Notes: generated by a model not told the origin, from the letters alone. Shown: positions 10,752 to 20,826, counted from the stretch's first letter. The stretch is DNA of 64,000 bases from Rhizobium sp. CFBP 8762 (GCF_014841565.1 NZ_JACYUD010000001.1:496001-560000); one strand, 5' to 3'. Program-made: numbers and translations.

Positions 10752-10853
10752 AGAGCATTTCCGGTGAACACGGGTTCACCGGAAATGCTCTACATCCTTT
10801 ATTTGTCGGATTGTCCAGTCGTTACAACGACTCCGTTTTCACTGGAAATGCTC
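10752..10853. repeat. Composite palindromic repeat, type A
   Basis: Two arms: a near-perfect inverted repeat (AGAGCATTTCCGGTGAAC with GTTCACCGGAAATGCTCT, 10752-10791), a linker with TTATTTGTCGGATTGTCC, and a second arm ACGACTCCGTTTTCACTGGAAATGCTC. The same layout recurs at 25164-25268, 31608-31684 and 38217-38323, and more diverged at 36507-36637. The 3' end of the neighbouring LysR gene runs into it. Confidence 0.85.
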
Positions 10854-11729
10854 CAGGCTGCTGAACAGGAAATCGATAAAAGCCCGCACCTTGGCAGGTA
10901 GATATTGGCGCGAGGGGTAAACCACGTAGACTTCAGTGCGAACCGGTGACCAGTCGCTCAAAACCGGTTTCAACGCTCCGCTGGCGAGATCGTCGCGCAC
11001 AAAGAGTTCTGGAATAAGGCTGATGCCAAACCCTGCCCTCAACGCATGACGCACCGCAACGCTTGAGGAAACGCGGTATCTGCCAGAGACTTCAATGATT
11101 ACATCATTGGCACCCTTGGTAAAGCGCCATTCATTGATGTGCCCCGATGCCGTGAAACGAATGCAATCATGCCCGCGTAAATCCTCAGGCAACAGAGGAC
11201 GTCCGTAAGTTTCGTAGTATGCCGGTGATGCGCAGACAACGTGCTTTAAAGTCATCAGCTTTCGAGCAATAAGACTGGAATCTCCAAGGTTGTCCCTGCC
11301 CCGGATCGCCAAATCGAAGCCATCGCCGATAACATCAACCCTGTGATCGCTTAATTCGAGGTCAATGGAGACGTCAGGGTAACGCTTCAAGAAGGCGGGG
11401 ATGATCTCCGGCAGAAATCCCATCAGCGTTGATGGGGCCGCGATCCTCAGCAAACCGCGAGGGCCATCATGGCAGGGATCCAGCGCTCGTTCGGCTTCCT
11501 CTAACCCATCAAGCACGTTGCGGATGCTGTCATAATAGCGTTGTCCCGCCTCTGTCAGGTGCATACGTCGCGTCGTGCGGTGCAGCAAGCGGACGGACAG
11601 ATGCCGCTCCAGTTCCCCGATGGATTTACTGATTGCCGCGGGAGATAATCCAAGCTTGCGTGCCGCTGCGCTAAAGCCACCAAGCTCAACCGCATGGCGG
11701 AAAACGCGCAACGATGCCAAATGATCCAT
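10839..11729 (-). CDS. LysR-family transcriptional regulator
   Basis: 296 residues. The N-terminal wHTH is SLRVFRHAVELGGFSAAARK, then LSPAAISKSIGELERHL. The C-terminal effector domain is of the CrgA/DsdC-like substrate-binding type (LLRIAAPSTLMGFLPEIIP; ALRAGFGISLIPELFV). The last residues EHFQ and the TGA stop are encoded by the end of a type A repeat (gagcatttccagtga on the coding strand). It is divergent from a nitroreductase-EamA pair, which it probably controls. The inducer is unknown. Confidence 0.88.
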   Translation of the reverse strand: MDHLASLRVFRHAVELGGFSAAARKLGLSPAAISKSIGELERHLSVRLLHRTTRRMHLTEAGQRYYDSIRNVLDGLEEAERALDPCHDGPRGLLRIAAPSTLMGFLPEIIPAFLKRYPDVSIDLELSDHRVDVIGDGFDLAIRGRDNLGDSSLIARKLMTLKHVVCASPAYYETYGRPLLPEDLRGHDCIRFTASGHINEWRFTKGANDVIIEVSGRYRVSSSVAVRHALRAGFGISLIPELFVRDDLASGALKPVLSDWSPVRTEVYVVYPSRQYLPAKVRAFIDFLFSSLEHFQ

Positions 11730-11836
11730 ATTGATAACCGTGAGTTGAAAGTATGATCTTAAATATAATGATTAAAGAATATTAGCGATCAGTGTAATCT
11801 CTTCCGAGCTTCAACTCTTCAGAAGAGGACTTTTTC

Positions 11837-12448
11837 TTGGTTGCAAATATACTCAAGGCGCTGGAAACCCGATTCTCGGCCAATGCATTTGATCCAAGCA
11901 CCATCTGCGAGGCGGATATCAGGGAATTAGTGCGATTGGCATGTACCGCGCCAACCGCGTTCAATATGCAAAACTGGCAGTTTATCGCGGTGCTCTCTGC
12001 GGGAGCCAAGGAGCGGCTTCAGGCGGTCTCCTTTGGGCAGGAGAAAATCGGGCAGGCAGCAGTTGTTTTCATCCTATGTGGAACCTTGCCTGATCATAGG
12101 CTGCTGTACGACCGCTTGTTACCATCCGTTGAGGCTGGACAGATAACGGAAGCCGCAGCCCAAAACTGGGTGGTTGCAGCGGAACGTTTTTATGCCGGTG
12201 AAGCGACATTACAACGTGATGAGGCGGTGCGATCGGCAAGTTTTGCCGCTTTCGCGCTTATGTTGGCCGCACAAGCCAAAGGGCTGGGCTCTTGCCCGAT
12301 TGTTGGATTTGAGGCCGAGAGGGTGGCGCAGGAGTTTGGGCTGACATCGGACAATATACCCGTTCTTCTGGTCGCAGTGGGTTACCCTGCGGGCCCAGAT
12401 CGGCAGAAGACGAGACTGCCTGCAGAGACAATTTTGACGATTTTGTAG
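11837..12448 (+). CDS. Nitroreductase-family flavoprotein
   Basis: FMN-dependent NAD(P)H oxidoreductase fold, 203 residues, cytosolic. Family motifs are ETRFSANAFD (RxSxRxF-like), APTAFNMQNWQFIAV, and a C-terminal AAQAKGLGSCPIVGFE. The substrate may be a nitroaromatic or quinone. The start is TTG 11837 with AGAAGAGGA upstream. It is divergent from a LysR gene and followed seven bases after its stop by an EamA transporter, as in a small inducible detoxification and export module. Confidence 0.85.
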   Translation: MVANILKALETRFSANAFDPSTICEADIRELVRLACTAPTAFNMQNWQFIAVLSAGAKERLQAVSFGQEKIGQAAVVFILCGTLPDHRLLYDRLLPSVEAGQITEAAAQNWVVAAERFYAGEATLQRDEAVRSASFAAFALMLAAQAKGLGSCPIVGFEAERVAQEFGLTSDNIPVLLVAVGYPAGPDRQKTRLPAETILTIL

Positions 12449-12455
12449 AGTTGAG

Positions 12456-13301
12456 ATGACCAATCGCAAAATGGACACCGCTCTTGCAGCAATCGCCCCG
12501 ATAATTTGGGGAAGCACATACATTATCACAACGCAGTTTTTACCCACAGGCTATCCGATCACCGTAGCGATGATCCGAGCTCTTCCAGCCGGACTGTTGC
12601 TCCTCATTATGGTGCGGCGCCTTCCCCAGGGCGTGTGGTGGCTTCGTTCACTTGCGCTTGGTGCACTGAATTTTTCTATATTCTGGATTCTCCTGTTTGT
12701 TGCTGCATACAGGCTACCCGGAGGTGTCGCGGCGACACTTGGTTCCGTCCAACCTTTGATCGTTCTTCTTCTGGGGCGCCTAGCAGGAACGGCACGTTTG
12801 CAGCCCATGGCCTTCCTGTCGGCATTTGCAGGAATTGCAGGCGTCGGACTGATCCTGGCCGCGCCACGCATGGTGCTGGACCCGGTGGGGATCGCAGCCG
12901 CTTTTGGCGGAACTTTGTCCATGGCCGGAGGCACAGTGCTGGCGCGCTACTGGAAGGCACCGGTTCCACCTTTGACACTGACGGCATGGCAAATGACAGC
13001 GGGAGGAATGCTGCTGCTTCCGGTTGCTCTTGCTCTGGAACCACCGTTTCCGATACCGACTTTGCCACAAATTGCAGCGTTAGCGTATCTTGGGCTTGTA
13101 GGAGGCGGACTAACCTACGTTCTCTGGTTTCGGGGTGTCATACGGCTTACGCCGATAGCGGTCTCTTCGTTGGGATTTCTAAGTCCTGTGTCGGCAACAA
13201 TGCTAGGTTGGATTTTTCTCGGCCAATCCCTCACGGCTGTCCAACTCGGAGGAATGGCCATTATCTTTCTTAGCATTGCACTTGCACAACTGAATTCATA
13301 A
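12456..13301 (+). CDS. EamA-family (DMT superfamily) transporter
   Basis: Inner-membrane exporter of 281 residues with ten predicted helices in two EamA repeats. The first begins APIIWGSTYIITTQFLP, the second AAAFGGTLSMAGGTVLARYW. Members export amino acids, metabolites or drugs; the substrate here is not known. It is likely in one transcript with the nitroreductase upstream. It converges with the metallo-hydrolase gene, two bases between stops. Confidence 0.88.
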   Translation: MTNRKMDTALAAIAPIIWGSTYIITTQFLPTGYPITVAMIRALPAGLLLLIMVRRLPQGVWWLRSLALGALNFSIFWILLFVAAYRLPGGVAATLGSVQPLIVLLLGRLAGTARLQPMAFLSAFAGIAGVGLILAAPRMVLDPVGIAAAFGGTLSMAGGTVLARYWKAPVPPLTLTAWQMTAGGMLLLPVALALEPPFPIPTLPQIAALAYLGLVGGGLTYVLWFRGVIRLTPIAVSSLGFLSPVSATMLGWIFLGQSLTAVQLGGMAIIFLSIALAQLNS

Positions 13302-13303
13302 CC

Positions 13304-14290
13304 TTATTCCGCCTCGAACTGATAGGTCACCGGCACAAAGCGGTAGCCTTCGCCGCTTTTCTCCGCATAGCCGATTGATGGAAACGGCATGTGGTAGCCG
13401 ATGAACGGCACACGTTCCAGCGCGATGGCATCGAAGATTTTGCGGCGCGTTTCAGCGGCCATGGCCTTGTCCATGTCGAAACGCACTTCCCAATCCGGAC
13501 GCTGTAACGACAGAACATAATGGTTAGCGGTATCGGCGGTTAGCACCACCTTTTTGCCGCCGCTGGCGACATGAAACACCATGTGGCCGGGTGTATGACC
13601 AGCGGCCAGCATGGCAACAATGCCTGGCACCACTTCCGCGCCATTGCCAATAAACGCAAACTTGTTCTTGAGCGGCACCACCTTGGTCAAAACCTGTTTG
13701 TGGTTGCCTTCGGCAGGCGTGCCGACGCGGGCCGGGTCGGTCCAGAAGTCGTATTCGATCTGACCGGTCAGATAGCGCGCGGTGGGGAATGTGGGCTTGC
13801 CCGCTTCCATCAGGCCGCCAATGTGGTCTCCGTGCAAATGGGTCAGCACGACGAGCGTTACCCGGTCCGGTGTGTAACCCGCAAGCGCCAGTCCATCGAG
13901 CAATTTGCCCATGCCATTGGCGCGGCCACCTTCACCCATTCCGGTGTCAAACAGAACAACGTCCGTACCGGTATCGATCAACACGGGAGAAAAGCCGTTG
14001 ACGTAGCGGTTGGTCGGCAAGAAGTTTGCCTTCAACAGATCGGCGACCGCCTCGGGCTTCTGGTTAGTGCCGAAGGTTTCCTCGGGCTTGTCAGAGGCGC
14101 GAATGCCATCGCTGATGACAGTGATTTTGAAATCACCGAGTTTGAACGGGTAAATATGAACATCCTTTGGAGACGGTGCGGGATGCGCCGGATCAGACGT
14201 CGCGGCGCCGGCGGGATTCATGAGAAACGGCACGGCCATGGCGGTGGCTCCGGCAGTGGCAAACAAGGTTCGTCGGGACAACGTTGTCAT
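13304..14290 (-). CDS. Tat-exported metallo-beta-lactamase-fold hydrolase
   Basis: 328 residues. The N-terminus is a twin-arginine signal (SRRTLF at 5-10, hydrophobic to Ala30), which implies folding before export to the periplasm. The zinc motif HLHGDH is at residues 151-156, with later ligands in AAGHTPGH and LTADTANH. The fold covers lactonases, alkylsulfatase-like and other hydrolases; quorum-quenching lactonase is one option but unproven. ATG 14290 has AAAGGGTG upstream. The frame extends to 14359 without a better start. Confidence 0.88.
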   Translation of the reverse strand: MTTLSRRTLFATAGATAMAVPFLMNPAGAATSDPAHPAPSPKDVHIYPFKLGDFKITVISDGIRASDKPEETFGTNQKPEAVADLLKANFLPTNRYVNGFSPVLIDTGTDVVLFDTGMGEGGRANGMGKLLDGLALAGYTPDRVTLVVLTHLHGDHIGGLMEAGKPTFPTARYLTGQIEYDFWTDPARVGTPAEGNHKQVLTKVVPLKNKFAFIGNGAEVVPGIVAMLAAGHTPGHMVFHVASGGKKVVLTADTANHYVLSLQRPDWEVRFDMDKAMAAETRRKIFDAIALERVPFIGYHMPFPSIGYAEKSGEGYRFVPVTYQFEAE

Positions 14291-14451
14291 GGGGCACCCT
14301 TTGGTCCGCGTTGATTGGGCTTTAACACTAGTGCAGAAACACCGCCCGGAACATAACATTCACCAAAGTGTGATGGCCACGTGGCAATACTGCACTAAGT
14401 AGGGCTTATCGACGCATTTCAAGGCACAGCATCCCGGTTGGTGTTTGTGTT

Positions 14452-14488
14452 GGAGCGCCGATTTGATCTGATCAGATCGGCGCTCTAA
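14452..14488. repeat. Palindromic repeat, type B
   Basis: A dyad of the form GGAGCGCCGAT...ATCGGCGCTCTAA centred on GATCTGATC. Related copies occur at 24913-24953 and 25064-25102. It lies in the gene-free gap 14291-14617, with no coding potential on either side except the start region of the MFS gene. Confidence 0.75.
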
Positions 14489-14495
14489 ACTCTTC

Positions 14496-14603
14496 AACTG
14501 AAAGCATAATCTTGTCGATCCTCGCTTCGCTCCGGTCGGATTATGCTCTAACTGAAAGCATAATCTTGTCGATCCTCTCTCCGCTCCGGTCGGATTATGC
14601 TCT
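14496..14603. repeat. Tandem duplication of palindromic repeat, type C
   Basis: Two direct 54-base units (14496-14549 and 14550-14603), differing at two bases near the middle (CTCGCTTCG against CTCTCTCCG). Each unit is itself a dyad: AAGCATAATC ... GATTATGCTCT around CCGGTCG. Single copies occur at 16029-16092, 24851-24900 and 25113-25164. The pair ends 14 bases before the MFS start. Confidence 0.85.
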
Positions 14604-14617
14604 AAAGGCACTGATTG

Positions 14618-16024
14618 ATGAACCGCATTGTACCGCTGATCCTTGCCGTCGCTCTTTTCATGGAGCAGATGGACTCCACCGTTATCGCCACATCCCTTCC
14701 CGCTATCGCCCATGATCTGGGCGTAGGGCCAATCACGCTGAAGCTGGCTTTGACTGCCTACATGGTGTCGCTGGCCATCTTCATACCGTTGAGCGGTTGG
14801 ATGGCGGATCGGTTCGGTGCCAAGAAGATTTTCCGTCTGGCAATTCTGGTGTTCATCGCGGGTTCGGTTGCGTGCGCTGTCTCCAGCGGACTGGTGAGCT
14901 TTATCCTGTCGCGTTTCCTGCAGGGCATGGGCGGCGCAATGATGACGCCGGTGGCCCGACTGGTTCTGGTTCGCTCAACCAAACGCAGCGATCTCGTCTC
15001 GGCCATGGCGCTCCTGACAATCCCGGCGCTGGTTGGGCCGCTTGCAGGGCCTCCACTTGGCGGCTTTATCACCACCTACTTTTCCTGGCACTGGATTTTT
15101 CTGATCAACGTGCCGGTGGGCATTGTCGGCTATATTCTTTCGGGACTGTATTTGCCTGAAATGGAAGCCATCGCGCCACCGCCGCTGGATGTGCGTGGAT
15201 TTCTGCTAACGGCGTTCGCCGCCGCTGGCATCGTCTTCGGCTTGTCAGTCATGAGCTTGCCCGCTTTGCCGCCGGTCATCGGCCTCAGTGCCATGATGAT
15301 AGGCGTTATCAGCACCGTGCTTTATGTACGCCATGCACGCCATCACGCAGCGCCGCTTCTCGATCTGAACCTGTTCAAGGATTCCGCGTTTCGCGCCGCA
15401 TCCATTGGTGGGACGCTATTTCGTATCTCTGTGGGTGCGGTACCGTTTCTGACACCGCTGATGTTGCAAGTGGGGTTTGGCCTCAACCCGTTCCAATCGG
15501 GCATGATCACCTTTTCCGGTGCCGTGGGTGCCATCATCACCAAGTTCTTCGCCCGGCGTGTGTTTGCCAAGGTCGGCTTTCGCAGCACCTTGATTGTCGC
15601 CTGTGTCGTGGGTGCGATCATGACAGGCATCAACGGCTTTTTCACGCCGCAAACACCCTATCTGGTGATGATCATGGTGCTGTTGATCGCCGGATTTGCG
15701 CGGTCGTTCTTTTTCACCGGTGTCAATGCCTTGTCCTTCGCCGATATCCCGGACGGTCAGGCCAGCAGCGCAACCTCGATGAGTGCAGTCATTCAGCAGA
15801 TCAGTCTGGCGCTGGGGGTTTCGGTCGCTGCCGCCATTCTGGAACTGAGCACGAGTCTGACCGGCACCACACTGGGCCTCGCTGATTTCCAGATGGCGTT
15901 CATCATCGTATCGGTTTTGACGCTGGGCGCGGTAATCCCGTTCATCGCCATGGCGAAGAATGCCGGATCGGCCGTGTCCGGCTACAAGGTTCCGGTCAGC
16001 CAAGTGCACACCACGTCAGTATAA
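14618..16024 (+). CDS. MFS exporter, DHA2/EmrB-like
   Basis: Inner-membrane proton antiporter of 468 residues with about 14 helices, as in the DHA2 family. The first helix carries the DHA2 signature FMEQMDSTVIATSLPAIAHDL, and motif A is WMADRFGAKKIF. The motif C region is GPLAGPPLGGFI. This type exports drugs or organic compounds. ATG 14618 is preferred over the adjacent in-frame TTG 14615. No partner membrane-fusion protein lies beside it. Confidence 0.88.
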   Translation: MNRIVPLILAVALFMEQMDSTVIATSLPAIAHDLGVGPITLKLALTAYMVSLAIFIPLSGWMADRFGAKKIFRLAILVFIAGSVACAVSSGLVSFILSRFLQGMGGAMMTPVARLVLVRSTKRSDLVSAMALLTIPALVGPLAGPPLGGFITTYFSWHWIFLINVPVGIVGYILSGLYLPEMEAIAPPPLDVRGFLLTAFAAAGIVFGLSVMSLPALPPVIGLSAMMIGVISTVLYVRHARHHAAPLLDLNLFKDSAFRAASIGGTLFRISVGAVPFLTPLMLQVGFGLNPFQSGMITFSGAVGAIITKFFARRVFAKVGFRSTLIVACVVGAIMTGINGFFTPQTPYLVMIMVLLIAGFARSFFFTGVNALSFADIPDGQASSATSMSAVIQQISLALGVSVAAAILELSTSLTGTTLGLADFQMAFIIVSVLTLGAVIPFIAMAKNAGSAVSGYKVPVSQVHTTSV

Positions 16025-16028
16025 CCTT

Positions 16029-16092
16029 AGAGCAATTATGCTAAAGCATAACCTTATCGATCTTCGCTTCGCTCCGGTCGGATTATGCTTTA
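16029..16092. repeat. Palindromic repeat, type C
   Basis: A single copy with the core CTTATCGATCTTCGCTTCGC, CCGGTCGGATTATGCTTTA. It fills the gap between convergent MFS and rlmE. Its last bases form the TAA stop of rlmE (16090-16092, minus strand). Confidence 0.8.
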
Positions 16093-16875
16093 GTCGTCGT
16101 GGTCTGCCTGCGCCCGAGCATAGATTTCTTCCATGGTCAGTTCTGCATCAGGGCTGGCATTCTCATGCCAAAACGGCGTCTTGGAGCGGCCCTTGAAGCC
16201 CTTGGCCAGCAAGAACATCTCGACTGATTCTGCGCGCGACGAATCCGGTTTGACGTGAATAACCTGTTTGAAATGCTGCTTCAGCATGTTCAGCAGTTCA
16301 CGCTCGGTGCCACCCTGAAAGGTCTTCGCCAGAAAATGGCCGCCCTCTGCCAGCACATCCACGGCAAAATGGGCTGCAACTTCACACAGGTGCATGGTGC
16401 GCAAATGGTCGGTCTGCCGGTGGCCGGTCGTCGGTGCCGCCATGTCAGACATCACCACATCCGGCACCCCGCCCACAGCCTCCATCAACAGGCGCGGCGC
16501 ATCGTCATTCAAAAAGTCCATTTGTAGAAAATGCACGCCGGGGATCGGGTCCATTTCCAGAAAGTCGATGGCGGCAACCTTGGGGTCGGCATCGGTGGAA
16601 TCGGTAACCTTCGCTGCAATCTGCGACCAGCCGCCCGGCGCTGCACCAAGATCGATAATGCGCCTGGCACCCGATAGAATCTTGTGCTTCTCGTCAATTT
16701 CCAGAAGCTTGAATACCGCGCGTGAGCGATAGCCTTCCAGCTTCGCGCGCTGCACATAGGGGTCGTTGATGTGACGCTCGATCCAGCGGCGCGAGGACGC
16801 CTTGAGCTTGCCCTTCTTGACCTTCTGGCCGAGCTTGCGGCCGGTTCGGCTGGCGCCGATAGGCGGTTTCGTCAT
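16090..16875 (-). CDS. rlmE: 23S rRNA 2'-O-methyltransferase RlmE (FtsJ/RrmJ)
   Basis: Methylates U2552 of 23S rRNA in the large subunit; 261 residues, with a basic N-terminal extension longer than in E. coli ([18 protein letters not shown]). The catalytic tetrad reads Lys56 (RAVFKLLEI), Asp144 (MSDMA), Lys184 (LAKTFQG) and Glu219 (SVEMF), with E. coli-like spacing. The SAM loop is [12 protein letters not shown] at 74-85. Its ATG overlaps the ppx stop (ATGA), so it is the second gene of an operon. Confidence 0.95.
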   Translation of the reverse strand: MTKPPIGASRTGRKLGQKVKKGKLKASSRRWIERHINDPYVQRAKLEGYRSRAVFKLLEIDEKHKILSGARRIIDLGAAPGGWSQIAAKVTDSTDADPKVAAIDFLEMDPIPGVHFLQMDFLNDDAPRLLMEAVGGVPDVVMSDMAAPTTGHRQTDHLRTMHLCEVAAHFAVDVLAEGGHFLAKTFQGGTERELLNMLKQHFKQVIHVKPDSSRAESVEMFLLAKGFKGRSKTPFWHENASPDAELTMEEIYARAQADHDD

Positions 16876-18443
16876 TCGTGTCTTCCTTCGCCTTTACCAG
16901 ACGCATTCTGTATCGTGGAACTATGTCCGCCATGGGTGCTGTGTTGACTGTTGTTGTGTCTGCGCTGGCGGCGTTGCCGCCACGCTCCATCGTCGGCCAT
17001 CATGTCCGTTAGCAGGCCTTCACGCAAGCCACGGTCAGCCACGCGCATACGTGTCGAGGGCCAGCGCTTGCGGATGGCTTCAAGGATCGCGCAGCCCGCC
17101 AGCACCAGATCGGCTCTATCAGGCCCAATGCAGGGATTGGCGGCGCGCTCGGTGAAGTTCCACGAGAGCAGGCGCGATTGCATGGCCGTCACCTCGTCAT
17201 CGCTCAACCAGACACCGTCCACACGGCGGCGATCATAGCGTGGCAGATCGAGATGAACGCCCGCAAGGGTCGTGACCGTGCCCGATGTGCCGATCAGGTG
17301 AAACCCTTGCGCCGCATTGCCTTCGGTCAAAACGTCGATGGCGGGTGACTGGAAGCTTGCCAGCATCCCCTCTACTTCGGCCACCATAGCGGCAAAGCTT
17401 TCAGGTGTGACGTCCTTGCCGCCATGACGCTCGGACAACGTGACAACGCCCACCGGCAGCGAGGTCCAGTGCGTAATGTGGTTTGCCAGCCGCCCGGAGC
17501 GATTGGCACCGATGCGAATGACCGCGATTTCCGACGAACCACCGCCGATATCGAACAGCACGACCGATTTTGCATCATAGCCAACCAGTGATGCACAGCC
17601 GGACACTGCCAGCCGCGCTTCGGTTTCGCGGTTGATGATTTCCAGTTCCAGACCGGTTTCGAGCGTCACACGTTCCAGAAACGCCTCGCCATTTTCGGCA
17701 GCGCGGCAGGCCTCGGTTGCAATCAACCGGTGTCGTCGAATATTGCGAGCTTTCAGTTTAGACGCGCAGATTTTCAGCGCCTCTATGGATCGATCCATCG
17801 CATCCTGTGACAAGCGCCCACTGGCCGCCAGCCCTTCGCCCAGCCGCACGATGCGCGAAAAGGCATCCACGACCCGGAACTGGCCGGGACGGGTCGGCTG
17901 CGCAATCAACAAACGGCAATTGTTGGTGCCAAGATCCAACGCTGCATAGAGGGGTGCTGGCGCGTCCGTGTCCGATATGCGGCGATGGTCCGTATGCTTC
18001 GCCGGTGCCGGGGCTGGAGTGGGCGTCTCACTCTTGCCAGCGGGTTGCTGGCGTGTGGGGGCTTCCGTCTTTGCCAACGGACGGCCTTGCAGACTTCTAC
18101 GGTTGCGGTTCTTTCTGGCCTTGCGAACAGAGGCAGACTGCCCGTCACCTGAAGGACTGGCTGGAACTGAGGCTTGCGCCTGCGCGGATGCAGCGGTGCT
18201 TGTACCGCCTGCTGCAGCCTTTTTGGAACGTCGCCGCCGCTTGCGCTTGCGCGAAGCCTTGTCGCCATCCACATGGGATGGCGGGGATAAAGGACGCCCT
18301 GCCGCACCGGGCACACCGGATTGGCTGGCACTTTGCGGAGGTGAAGACGAGGTTTCGCCCAAGCTCTTCACGCCCCGGCCCTGACGGTGGCTTTGCTGCC
18401 TACCGCCATGACTCGTTGCCGACGCCCCGTGATCTGACGGCAT
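16872..18443 (-). CDS. ppx: Exopolyphosphatase/guanosine pentaphosphate phosphatase (Ppx/GppA)
   Basis: Cleaves polyphosphate or pppGpp; ASKHA fold. The core starts with [16 protein letters not shown] and has the second phosphate loop [16 protein letters not shown]. Before it lies a long disordered, very basic extension ([11 protein letters not shown] and [10 protein letters not shown] segments, with Pro- and Ala-rich linkers), around 160 residues from ATG 18443. The frame is open to TTG 18566, which would add 41 residues. Such basic tails occur in Rhizobiales homologues and may bind RNA or polyphosphate. It overlaps rlmE by four bases. Confidence 0.9.
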   Translation of the reverse strand: MPSDHGASATSHGGRQQSHRQGRGVKSLGETSSSPPQSASQSGVPGAAGRPLSPPSHVDGDKASRKRKRRRRSKKAAAGGTSTAASAQAQASVPASPSGDGQSASVRKARKNRNRRSLQGRPLAKTEAPTRQQPAGKSETPTPAPAPAKHTDHRRISDTDAPAPLYAALDLGTNNCRLLIAQPTRPGQFRVVDAFSRIVRLGEGLAASGRLSQDAMDRSIEALKICASKLKARNIRRHRLIATEACRAAENGEAFLERVTLETGLELEIINRETEARLAVSGCASLVGYDAKSVVLFDIGGGSSEIAVIRIGANRSGRLANHITHWTSLPVGVVTLSERHGGKDVTPESFAAMVAEVEGMLASFQSPAIDVLTEGNAAQGFHLIGTSGTVTTLAGVHLDLPRYDRRRVDGVWLSDDEVTAMQSRLLSWNFTERAANPCIGPDRADLVLAGCAILEAIRKRWPSTRMRVADRGLREGLLTDMMADDGAWRQRRQRRHNNSQHSTHGGHSSTIQNASGKGEGRHE

Positions 18444-18844
18444 CTCGCCGTTGTCGGGGTCTCTCACATTCGTATCCAATGCGCCGCGCGAATCTATACC
18501 TAGCCGCTGCTGGCGCTTCTCGATTTTCGTTGAAACAACTTTATCAGCGGGACCGGGATTCACCAACTGTTTTTATGACGCATTTGGCAGGAGCCTTCGC
18601 ACCGCGTTAAGGGAACGGAAAGCATAGTGTTTCATTTTAGACTTTTCTTTTAAATGCGATCAGGTTTTAACACTATTTAAACTGCCGAAAACAATGATCC
18701 GATATCAGGGCCGATCAGGCCGTATCGTGCCATGACGGCATATTTCCAATTTATGATGTTTCAGCGCGTCCGTTTCAGGTTCGACTGCCTGCATGTCGGC
18801 GCTGTCAGCCCATTTTTGCGGGCGCAAACCATTAGGAACAGGTC
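18444..18844. other. Gap between divergent ppx and chemoreceptor
   Basis: About 400 bases with no convincing gene, hairpin terminator or repeat. The left part may be the start of a longer ppx (up to 18566). The rest is AT-richer near 18640-18700 and should hold the two divergent promoters. No exact EcfG or OxyR site was seen. Confidence 0.5.
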
Positions 18845-20773
18845 ATGTCGTTCTTGGCGAACACCCAGATCAGAACAAAAACAATTTCCGTTATTCTTAT
18901 TCTGTCCCTGATCTCAGCGGGATGCATGCTCTATCTCGGATCACGCTTCAAGCAAGCGGACAACGAGTACACACAGTTTATCAATACCAAAAGCCTCGGC
19001 TCAGTGCTCAATGCCCGCACCAATGGAAATCTGGTGCAGATCGGTTTTCAGCTGAGCACCATGGTCATCAGCGAGCCGGGATCCACCAATCACAAGAATG
19101 CACTCGAATACTACGAGATGAGCAGAAAACTCGTTCGAGAGCGCATTGCGAAAGTGGAGAGTCTGATCCCAGCGTACAAACCCATTATTGCGGAAGTGCA
19201 GGCGTTGATGGATAAGCTGGAGCCCAGAGCTGCACGTGTCATCTCGCTGTCCAATCAGGGCAGACAGGGTGAAGCTTCGGCGGCCGTTAAGAGCGTGGCC
19301 GCGGACATCAATGCTATTCTGCCCAAACTGTTCAAAGCGAACGATAGTTTGATGGCAGAAATGGTGGATGAATCCGATAGTTTGTCTAAGAAGACGGATA
19401 ATGCCATCATGGTGACAGCGGTCCTCATGCTGGTGGCACTGATTGCCAGTATGACACTGAGCGTCGTGATCGTGACTTATGGTATCACGCGCCCCATTGC
19501 CAATCTCAGAGAATATATGGCGAAACTGGCCGATGGGGACACGGCTCTGGAAATCTACGGCATCAACCGCAAGGATGAGGTCGGCCAGATGGCCGCAACG
19601 GCATCGACCTTCCGCGCCAATGCCATCGAGCGGGAGCGGCTCGGCAGGGAAGCAGCCGAAGCGCGGGCGGCTCGGGAGAAAGACCGCGAAGCGACTGAGC
19701 AACAGCGCTTAAGGGAAAAGGCGGAGATACAGCATACCGTTGACGCGCTTGCCGGCGGCCTGACGCAACTGGCCGATGGCAACCTTGAGCACCGTATTGA
19801 AACGCCGTTCGTTCCGCACCTTGATGTCCTGCGTGACAACTTCAACTCGTCCCTGAGCAAGTTGCAGACAGCCTTGGCCGCTGTGGGTGAAAATGCGGCA
19901 GCCATTGATGCAGGGGCATCTGAAATCCGGTCTGCGTCCGACGATCTGTCGAAGCGCACGGAGCAGCAGGCCGCATCCGTCGAGGAAACCGCGGCAGCGC
20001 TGGAAGAGATTACCACGACCGTGAAGGACTCCACGCGCCGCGCGGAAGAAGCCGGTCTGCTGGTTTCCAAAACCCGCGAAGCGGCGGAGAAATCCGGTGC
20101 TGTTGTGCGCAACGCCGTCTCTGCCATGCGCGACATCGAAAAGTCCTCGTCGGAAATCGGTAATATTATTGGTGTGATTGATGACATTGCGTTTCAAACC
20201 AACCTTCTGGCGCTCAATGCGGGCGTGGAAGCGGCCCGCGCGGGCGATGCCGGCAAAGGTTTCGCTGTGGTTGCACAGGAGGTTCGTGAGCTCGCCCAGC
20301 GCTCCGCCAGCGCTGCCAAGGAAATCAAGGCACTGATCAATGCCTCCAGCGAGCAGGTGCGTTCCGGTGTCACGCTTGTCGACGAGACCGGCAAGGCCCT
20401 GACCATGATCGTCGACGAGGTCAAGGAAATCAACGTCCACGTCAATGCGATTGTTGACGCGGCGCGTGAGCAGTCCACCGGGCTTCAGGAGATCAACACG
20501 GCAGTCAACACCATGGATCAGGGCACGCAGCAGAATGCGGCCATGGTGGAGCAAACCAGCGCATCCAGCCATGGTCTGGCCCAACAGGCAGCGGAACTGA
20601 ATGCGCTTTTGTCGCAATTCAAACTTGGCCAGATGCGCAACAATTCCATGCCTCGGGCCACGTCGTCTTCCTCACGTCGATCCCCGTCTCCCGCCAGAGC
20701 TTTGGGACGACAAGTCGCGACCGCCTTTACCGGATCTGGGGCAGCGGTTTCGGATGGATGGGAGGCATTCTAG
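18845..20773 (+). CDS. Methyl-accepting chemotaxis protein with CheR-tether end
   Basis: Transmembrane chemoreceptor of 642 residues. TM1 is at about 13-33 and the periplasmic four-helix bundle follows to about 187. TM2 is at 188-212, with HAMP at 213-266 and a second HAMP-like linker before the signalling bundle. The conserved tip is [20 protein letters not shown] near residues 449-468. The last residues are GWEAF, matching the xWExF pentapeptide that tethers CheR and CheB. ATG 18845 follows AGGAACAGGTC. No che operon lies beside it. The ligand is unknown. Confidence 0.93.
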   Translation: MSFLANTQIRTKTISVILILSLISAGCMLYLGSRFKQADNEYTQFINTKSLGSVLNARTNGNLVQIGFQLSTMVISEPGSTNHKNALEYYEMSRKLVRERIAKVESLIPAYKPIIAEVQALMDKLEPRAARVISLSNQGRQGEASAAVKSVAADINAILPKLFKANDSLMAEMVDESDSLSKKTDNAIMVTAVLMLVALIASMTLSVVIVTYGITRPIANLREYMAKLADGDTALEIYGINRKDEVGQMAATASTFRANAIERERLGREAAEARAAREKDREATEQQRLREKAEIQHTVDALAGGLTQLADGNLEHRIETPFVPHLDVLRDNFNSSLSKLQTALAAVGENAAAIDAGASEIRSASDDLSKRTEQQAASVEETAAALEEITTTVKDSTRRAEEAGLLVSKTREAAEKSGAVVRNAVSAMRDIEKSSSEIGNIIGVIDDIAFQTNLLALNAGVEAARAGDAGKGFAVVAQEVRELAQRSASAAKEIKALINASSEQVRSGVTLVDETGKALTMIVDEVKEINVHVNAIVDAAREQSTGLQEINTAVNTMDQGTQQNAAMVEQTSASSHGLAQQAAELNALLSQFKLGQMRNNSMPRATSSSSRRSPSPARALGRQVATAFTGSGAAVSDGWEAF

Positions 20774-20801
20774 CGTTCCGGCTGACATCGGGACTGACGG
20801 G

Positions 20802-20826
20802 GGAACAATCTATGCGTGAGTGCGTT
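20802..20826 (+). promoter_or_regulatory. EcfG-type general stress promoter
   Basis: GGAAC (20802-20806), 16 bases, CGTT (20823-20826): an exact match to the alphaproteobacterial EcfG consensus. It lies 50 bases before the start of the small membrane protein gene at 20876. Confidence 0.75.

Noticed and set aside
18665-18680. CtrA-like TTAA pair upstream of the chemoreceptor
   Set aside because: The spacing is six, not seven, bases, so it does not meet the CtrA core.
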